25,219 nt of DNA from Mnemiopsis leidyi (lineage: Eukaryota > Ctenophora > Tentaculata > Lobata > Bolinopsidae): contig JH153377.1 of NCBI GenBank assembly GCA_000226015.1, forward strand, positions 85,904-111,122. Reading direction: 5' to 3'. The position numbers and the translations under genes are program-made. Below, in pieces: positions 21,401-25,219 of this stretch (position 1 is its first letter; each line of letters opens with the position of its first letter). The notes under the pieces are model-generated. The model ran no database searches, was not told the origin of the DNA, and saw only the letters and a list, made by a program, of their open reading frames with translations.

Positions 21401-21811
21401 TTCGCTCTATCAAAATTTAGTCAATAACTTAGACTAAAAATGAATTTCAGCGTTGATGCTCAGAAAAAGAAATTTATTGTCAAGTTGCTCTGATATTATT
21501 ATAGTATATATCAGCCCTGCTTAAGATAGGGCAAATTATTTTTTGGTTTGCCATTTTGATGTCAACACCAAGCTACAAGTTGAAAAATGGTAACAGTTTT
21601 GCGTAGGTAAGTACAATTAGAACTCTAAGTTTAGCTTCAAACTCACCTGCGCATAGGTTAACTTTAGACTGATGAAAGGTCCTAAATCACCTTAAATATT
21701 AAAGGATTCCCCACTCCATGTAATTTTTCACGTCAACACTTAACCTGGCAAATCAAGGTAAGAGTCGGGCACCTGAAGTAATTACGAAATACTATATATC
21801 AACCCTATAAG
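18492..21811 (+). other. Gene B intron 2
   Basis: A 3.3-kb inferred intron. It contains a truncated antisense SINE copy (20036-20166), a 12-bp perfect palindrome AACACGCGTGTT (20644-20655) close to another ACACGCGT (about 20615), and a small duplication ACATATTCAGTAGC near 20972-20995. A donor-like CAAG|GTAAGAG occurs at 21757 with no convincing exon in front of it. An 80-codon open stretch at 20666-20908 is chance-length. An unseen extra exon is possible and would matter for the phase of exon 3. Confidence 0.5.
20036..20166 (-). mobile_element. SINE fragment, antisense, head missing
   Basis: Reverse complement matches the body of the SINE at 9143-9273 over about 130 bp, at roughly 90% identity by eye, including GGTTGACTCAGCCGAATGA, GATTGAGGGTTAAATGAGG and AGCCTGGGTRCAGGTGT. 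The tRNA-like head is absent: similarity stops right after GTCAACCGAAGAA on the + strand. The A-rich tail is degenerate or lost. A 5'-truncated or decayed insertion within gene B intron 2. Confidence 0.88.
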
Positions 21812-22027
21812 ACTTTTCTACCCTGTAAACCGGACAACTTTTCAGCGGAAGAATACATCCCGGCCTCCAAACGGCGAAGTCAGTTTGACAGCAGTGTCCT
21901 TGCAATGAGAGAGGAGGACAAAAGATCGAGTGGGACGAACTCTCAGCCCCGGGACCGAGCCCGACACAAGGAGGAGCCTCCTCGCTATCTCGCCTACGAA
22001 AATTTCTATCCTGACTCAAACAAACAA
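21812..22027 (+). CDS. Gene B exon 3 (borders uncertain)
   Basis: A 72-codon open stretch in a GC-richer block. It reads KPDNFSAEEYIPASKRRSQF in its first third, then a charged region (REEDKRSSG, QPRDRARHKEEPP) and ends LAYENFYPDSNKQ. With acceptor TATAAG at 21811 and donor CAA|GTTTGT at 22028 it is phase 0 at both ends and 216 bp, fitting exons 2 and 4. The upstream acceptor has a weak pyrimidine tract. A better-looking one, CAACTTTTCAG at 21845, would need a different phase and hence another exon. The frame is open upstream of 21845 too, with plausible residues, so I prefer the earlier site. The donor lies in the first unit of a 65-bp tandem array, so the 3' border is the least certain. Confidence 0.58.
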
Positions 22028-22362
22028 GTTTGTTGGAAATTTTCGTATTTACTGGGGCTTACGAAGATTTCTGTCCTGACTCAAACTAACATGTTTGTTG
22101 GAAACTTTCGTATTTACTGGGGCTTACGAAGATTTCTGTCCTGACTCAAACTAACATGTTTGTTGGAGATTTTCGTATTTACTGGGGCTTACGAAGATTT
22201 CTATCCTGACTCAAACAAACAAGTTTGTTGGAGATTTTCGTATTTACTTGAGGGCTTACGAAGATTTCTGTCCTGACTCAAACAAACATGTTTGTTGGAG
22301 ATTTTCGTATTTACTGGGGCTTACGAAGTTTTCTGTCCTGACTCAAACAAACATGTCTGTAA
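21993..22362. repeat. 65-bp minisatellite spanning an exon-intron boundary
   Basis: The unit beginning CYTACGAARATTTCT starts at 21993, 22058, 22123, 22188, 22255 and 22320: periods of 65, 65, 65, 67 and 65, about 5.7 copies. The first unit is the last 35 bp of gene B exon 3, its donor site and the first intron bases. Later units carry the same arrangement with AACAAG or AACATG before TTTGTTGG. Since 65 is not divisible by three, the exon frame cannot continue through the array. Confidence 0.93.
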
Positions 22363-23046
22363 TTATTAAATATGCAACGATCTGTAAAAATCCAAGCATA
22401 ATTATAACGGTTATATTAAGCCAAGTGGCCGAGCTCGTACTATCTGAACAGTATCATTATATACTTAGGATTAAGTGGAAACCTATTCTAATAAAGTGAT
22501 GTGTTAGAGAGCAGCTCTAGATATAGTATTTCAGGCGAACTATTTAAGGCGAACTAATCGGATACAGTTAGTGAAAAATTTTCGGCCACCTTATCAACAG
22601 TTTCGTGATAAAACAATTGAGATAACGCCATGAGCCGGTCTGGTCCCTGGAGTCTGGACGTTACATCGTGGAACTGGTCCATGAATGATCTGTTCAACTT
22701 GATACAGGTGTGGCCTAAAAGTAAATGGCCCAAATTATACTTGCCATTGACCAGGCTGGTATTCCATAAATATTCACTATTGTTAAGACAGTGATGCAAA
22801 ATAGAGGCCACCTGGCTATCAATGTATTAGCCACCGGGTTCCTCCAATCCTTCATTAGTCAGCACTCTATTCGCTACGAGGCCCCAGATATAGCCTGTAG
22901 AATAGTGTTGGTACCACAAGTGTTAAAGAACTGTTATTCATCGCGAACCCTTCTTCATTGGATTCAAGAACCCTATTATATATTAAAGTATGAAGAGAGC
23001 ATGACTTTTTTAACCTGACCATTTTGACGCCACCGCTATAACCATA
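22363..23046. other. Rest of gene B intron 3
   Basis: A minus-strand frame at 22554-22826 (ending DKVAENFSLTVSD) is open for about 91 codons, and protein-like fragments continue to ~22990 only with a stop and a frame change. A 75-codon + strand frame overlaps it at 22791-23018. Both lengths are expected by chance. At best this is a decayed coding fragment. Nothing else seen. Confidence 0.35.
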
Positions 23047-23048
23047 TA

Positions 23049-23180
23049 CAGGGTGGCCAGGGAACTCCGCTCACGATAAAAAAAACTGTCAACTACCGTT
23101 GTGGTTGTTGATTTGGTTTGATGATTTGATGATTTCTGGTTATAACTATTAACCCTTGTTGTTGGCACTTGGCCACCCCG
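23049..23180. mobile_element. Small inverted-repeat element, decayed
   Basis: CAGGGTGGCCA at 23049-23059 pairs with TGGCCACCCCG at 23170-23180 (one mismatch), bounding 132 bp without ORF. The left end with its preceding TA (TACAGGGTGG) equals the end of the 682-bp palindrome at 1901. The right flank reads GA instead of TA, so a TA duplication is only half preserved. Could be a degraded short relative of that element or a coincidental dyad. Confidence 0.45.
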
Positions 23181-23358
23181 GAAGATTTCCGTAAGGTTTA
23201 ATGGTCCTATAAACCGTTATATTCAACCGCTTGAAATGCAGTTCAGCCCAGTTTATTTTACAAGGTAGAGTGAGTAAGATATTGACCGACTATATCTTCA
23301 AGTACAACTTTCTATAACCAGTAATTATACTCATTTCTCTTACCACCCCGCTATGCAG

Positions 23359-23514
23359 GACTACCATGGGGATGCCAACAACGACAGTTTGAGCGAGGCT
23401 GGTCCCTACAGGAAATCCACATCGATGTATCGTCCTGCTAACGGGAGTTTGGAGTCTTCCAGCGACGAGGAACAGAAACATAAAACCAAATCTCGCTCAA
23501 AATCGAGGAAAAAG
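23359..23514 (+). CDS. Gene B exon 4: acidic-basic Ser-rich segment
   Basis: 52 open codons between a good acceptor (CTCTTACCACCCCGCTATGCAG) and donor AAG|GTACGG, phase 0 at both ends. The residues begin DYHGDANNDSLSEAGPYRKS, run through a serine/acidic patch (LESSSDEEQK) and end in KTKSRSKSRKK. SSSDEE resembles a CK2 phosphorylation context, and the RSKSRKK end resembles short RS-type or nuclear-localisation stretches (inference from composition only). Together with exons 1-3 this gives 233 residues. No stop is reached, so the gene continues to the right, probably beyond the window. Confidence 0.75.
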
Positions 23515-24507
23515 GTACGGCAGTATAATTACTAATGCCCTGCTAATATTTAAAACTAATGATTAGATCGGATCGATTCGTTAATGAGCGTAGTGAATGC
23601 ATTCTTTGGTTCGTCCACGTTTGAGTTTGCCATTTGTTCATGAGTTTAGAATTACTGCGTTTAAATTGGATAATTTCTCTCGAAATAGGCCGTCACATGC
23701 AGTTCAGGACTCATGTGCCAATTTGATCAGACTTTTTGACTTAGCTCTTAGCACTGTCACTAGAGGCTGAGATATGGTGTGTATGTAGTCTGTGACAGTA
23801 ATGGTCGCCAACCAAAGTTCTGAAATAGAATGGAATCCCTTTCGATATTTCCGCTATTCCAGCCCCTTATTTGTAATTGGAGGTCACCCTGCTGAAGGAT
23901 TGTAAATAATTTTAATTAAACTTAAAGCTTGACGAGAAGACCGACTGAGGCAAGCTGCGAGAGTAGTCAGGAATCAATATCACCGCGACAAGCCCAAAGT
24001 CAGGAATGACGCCGTTGAATTTCGACACGTTACGTTATTATACAGAGAGCCTGGCTTAATAATCTGGTGATGGTGCTTGTAGTTGGGCTGTGGTGTCGCC
24101 CGCTTAAATCAAAGGTGTGATTCCATTTTATAAAAATACCAAACACATTTGACTTGTCCTGACATAAATTTAATTTCTTTCCTTGTCAAAACTACTTTCA
24201 AATTTCCACCTTCCAATCATTGAGTTTAACGTCAAAGGGCACTGTTCTGTCAAGGATCAAGACGTATCCGCTACTCGTAACGATTATGTTCATTGAATCA
24301 AGATCACGCCTTGTATTAGTAGTCAACACTCACGTCTCTATAAAGACACCTGTAATTCTTGATTTCTGGGCTGGCTGTAGCTGCTTTATAATCCGTCGTG
24401 ACCGCCATGTGATCTGGAACTCAGCCTATACAGTGTCAGCCTATGCTCTATCACACTCATAGCGTATCGGTATAGTGGGCTAGCTTGTGAAAACTGAAAG
24501 TATTAAC
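23515..24507 (+). other. Gene B intron 4 or downstream, no exon found
   Basis: AT-rich sequence. A 34-codon ORF at 23801-23905 (MVANQSSEIEWNPFRYFRYS start) follows an acceptor-like CTGTGACAG but does not fit the phase of exon 4. A 46-codon open stretch near 23930-24070 is not supported. Nothing else recognised. Confidence 0.4.
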
Positions 24508-25074
24508 AGGATTAAAGTTTTAAAGCAACTCTAGAACTAGTTTTCGAGATGGCTAAGACTCTTCAATTCGTTTATGTTACGTTTCATAAATGAAATAACC
24601 TCTTAAAGTTTCAAATTTGTGATGGCCAAGAACGCCAAAAAAGTCCTTAAGATTTGTTCAATTGTTTGTGTGCCATACTCATAATTGGAATCTGCCAGTC
24701 TTTGTCAATATTCTTGAGACTCTTCGATTACGTCAAGTTCGATAGTATGGATTTAACCTCTTTCAAAGTTTCAAAGAAACTCTAAAGCTAGTTTTTAGAT
24801 GGCTATGAACACCAGAAAAAGTCCTTTAAATTAGTTCAATTTTTGTGTGCCGTAGGTGGAGTCTGCCAGGCCTTGTCAATATTCTTGAGAATCTTCGATA
24901 ATGTCAAGGTCGATAGTGGGAATAACCCCTCAAAGTTGCAAGCAACTCTAGAGCTAGCTTTTGGTCAATAACGCCAGAAAATACGTTCATTTTTTGTTTG
25001 CCGTAGTTCTAGGTGGAATCTTCCAGGCTCTGTGGATGTTCTTGAGATTCTTTGATTAAGTCAAGTTCGATAGT
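24508..25074. repeat. Degenerate long-period tandem repeats
   Basis: Three diverged units share AACTCTAGARCTAGYTTT near 24525, 24778 and 24944, then GCCAGAAAA...GTTCAATTTTTGTGTGCC, then TTGTCAATATTCTTGAGA, and end with GTCAAGTTCGATAGT at 24732-24746, ~24903-24917 and 25060-25074. End-to-end spacing is 171 and 157 bp; the first unit is longer because it contains an extra partial copy of its beginning. Old tandem duplication with indels. Confidence 0.8.
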
Positions 25075-25075
25075 C

Positions 25076-25219
25076 TACCTCTTACCTCTACCACTTACCT
25101 CTATCATTTACCTCTACCACTTACCTCTACCACTTACCTCTACCACTTACCTCTATCACTTACCTCTACCACTTACCTCTACCACTTACCTCTACCACTT
25201 ACCTCTACCACTTACCTCT
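25076..25219. repeat. 13-bp minisatellite running off the window
   Basis: About eleven head-to-tail copies of CTTACCTCTACCA with occasional single-base variants (TATCA, TTTACC). It begins right after the last GATAGT of the degenerate long repeats and reaches the end of the window, so its full length is unknown. Confidence 0.95.

Noticed and set aside
23801-23905. 34-codon ORF after an acceptor-like site, as gene B exon 5
   Set aside because: The acceptor would need a different phase than exon 4 provides, and the residues are unlike the rest of the gene.
23930-23951. Short terminal exon LDEKTD-stop after TTAAAG for gene B
   Set aside because: Phase fits, but the acceptor lacks a pyrimidine tract and six codons carry no signal.

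Overview
This is a eukaryotic, almost certainly invertebrate animal window. It is AT-rich, gene-sparse, and full of short tandem repeats and palindromic (foldback) DNA. It carries a tRNA-derived SINE, and its one convincing multi-exon gene has kilobase-sized introns with GT-AG borders. No bacterial features (operons, Shine-Dalgarno sites, dense ORFs) are present. The species cannot be named from the sequence. The SINE body vaguely recalls SINE tails of marine invertebrates, but that is from memory only.

Layout. 1-11.5 kb is mostly non-genic. It holds small tandem duplications, a striking nested palindrome at about 1783-2940 (a 682-bp near-perfect inverted repeat sitting at a TA inside an older, more diverged foldback element), a 64-70 bp repeat array at 4238-4452, a CpG-containing spot with E-box and CRE palindromes near 5284-5303, a full-length SINE at 9022-9289, a 10-copy ~42-bp array at 9946-10366, and a GA microsatellite at 10741-10855 containing a 14-base assembly gap. 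11628-12569 is an uninterrupted 313-codon ORF on the + strand (gene A), the only ORF in the window clearly longer than chance.

15.2-23.5 kb holds a second + strand gene (gene B), reconstructed from four exons that an ORF search misses or truncates: 15228-15332, 18270-18491, 21812-22027 and 23359-23514. All four have lengths divisible by three and all junctions are phase 0. Together they give 233 residues of a basic, Ser/Lys/Arg-rich protein with no family I recognise. The gene probably runs past the right edge. Its introns hold a CACGTG cluster (four sites in 59 bp), an 18-bp repeat array, a truncated antisense copy of the SINE, a 65-bp minisatellite, and a small inverted-repeat element whose ends resemble those of the inner palindrome.

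The most interesting local structure is the 65-bp minisatellite at 21993-22362. Its first unit is the 3' end of gene B exon 3 plus the 5' splice site, so the exon-intron boundary itself appears to have been tandemly copied. The window ends in degenerate ~160-250 bp repeats that run directly into a 13-bp minisatellite. Neither gene can be given a function. Both encode charged, low-complexity, probably intracellular proteins, and their adjacency on one strand is the only link seen.
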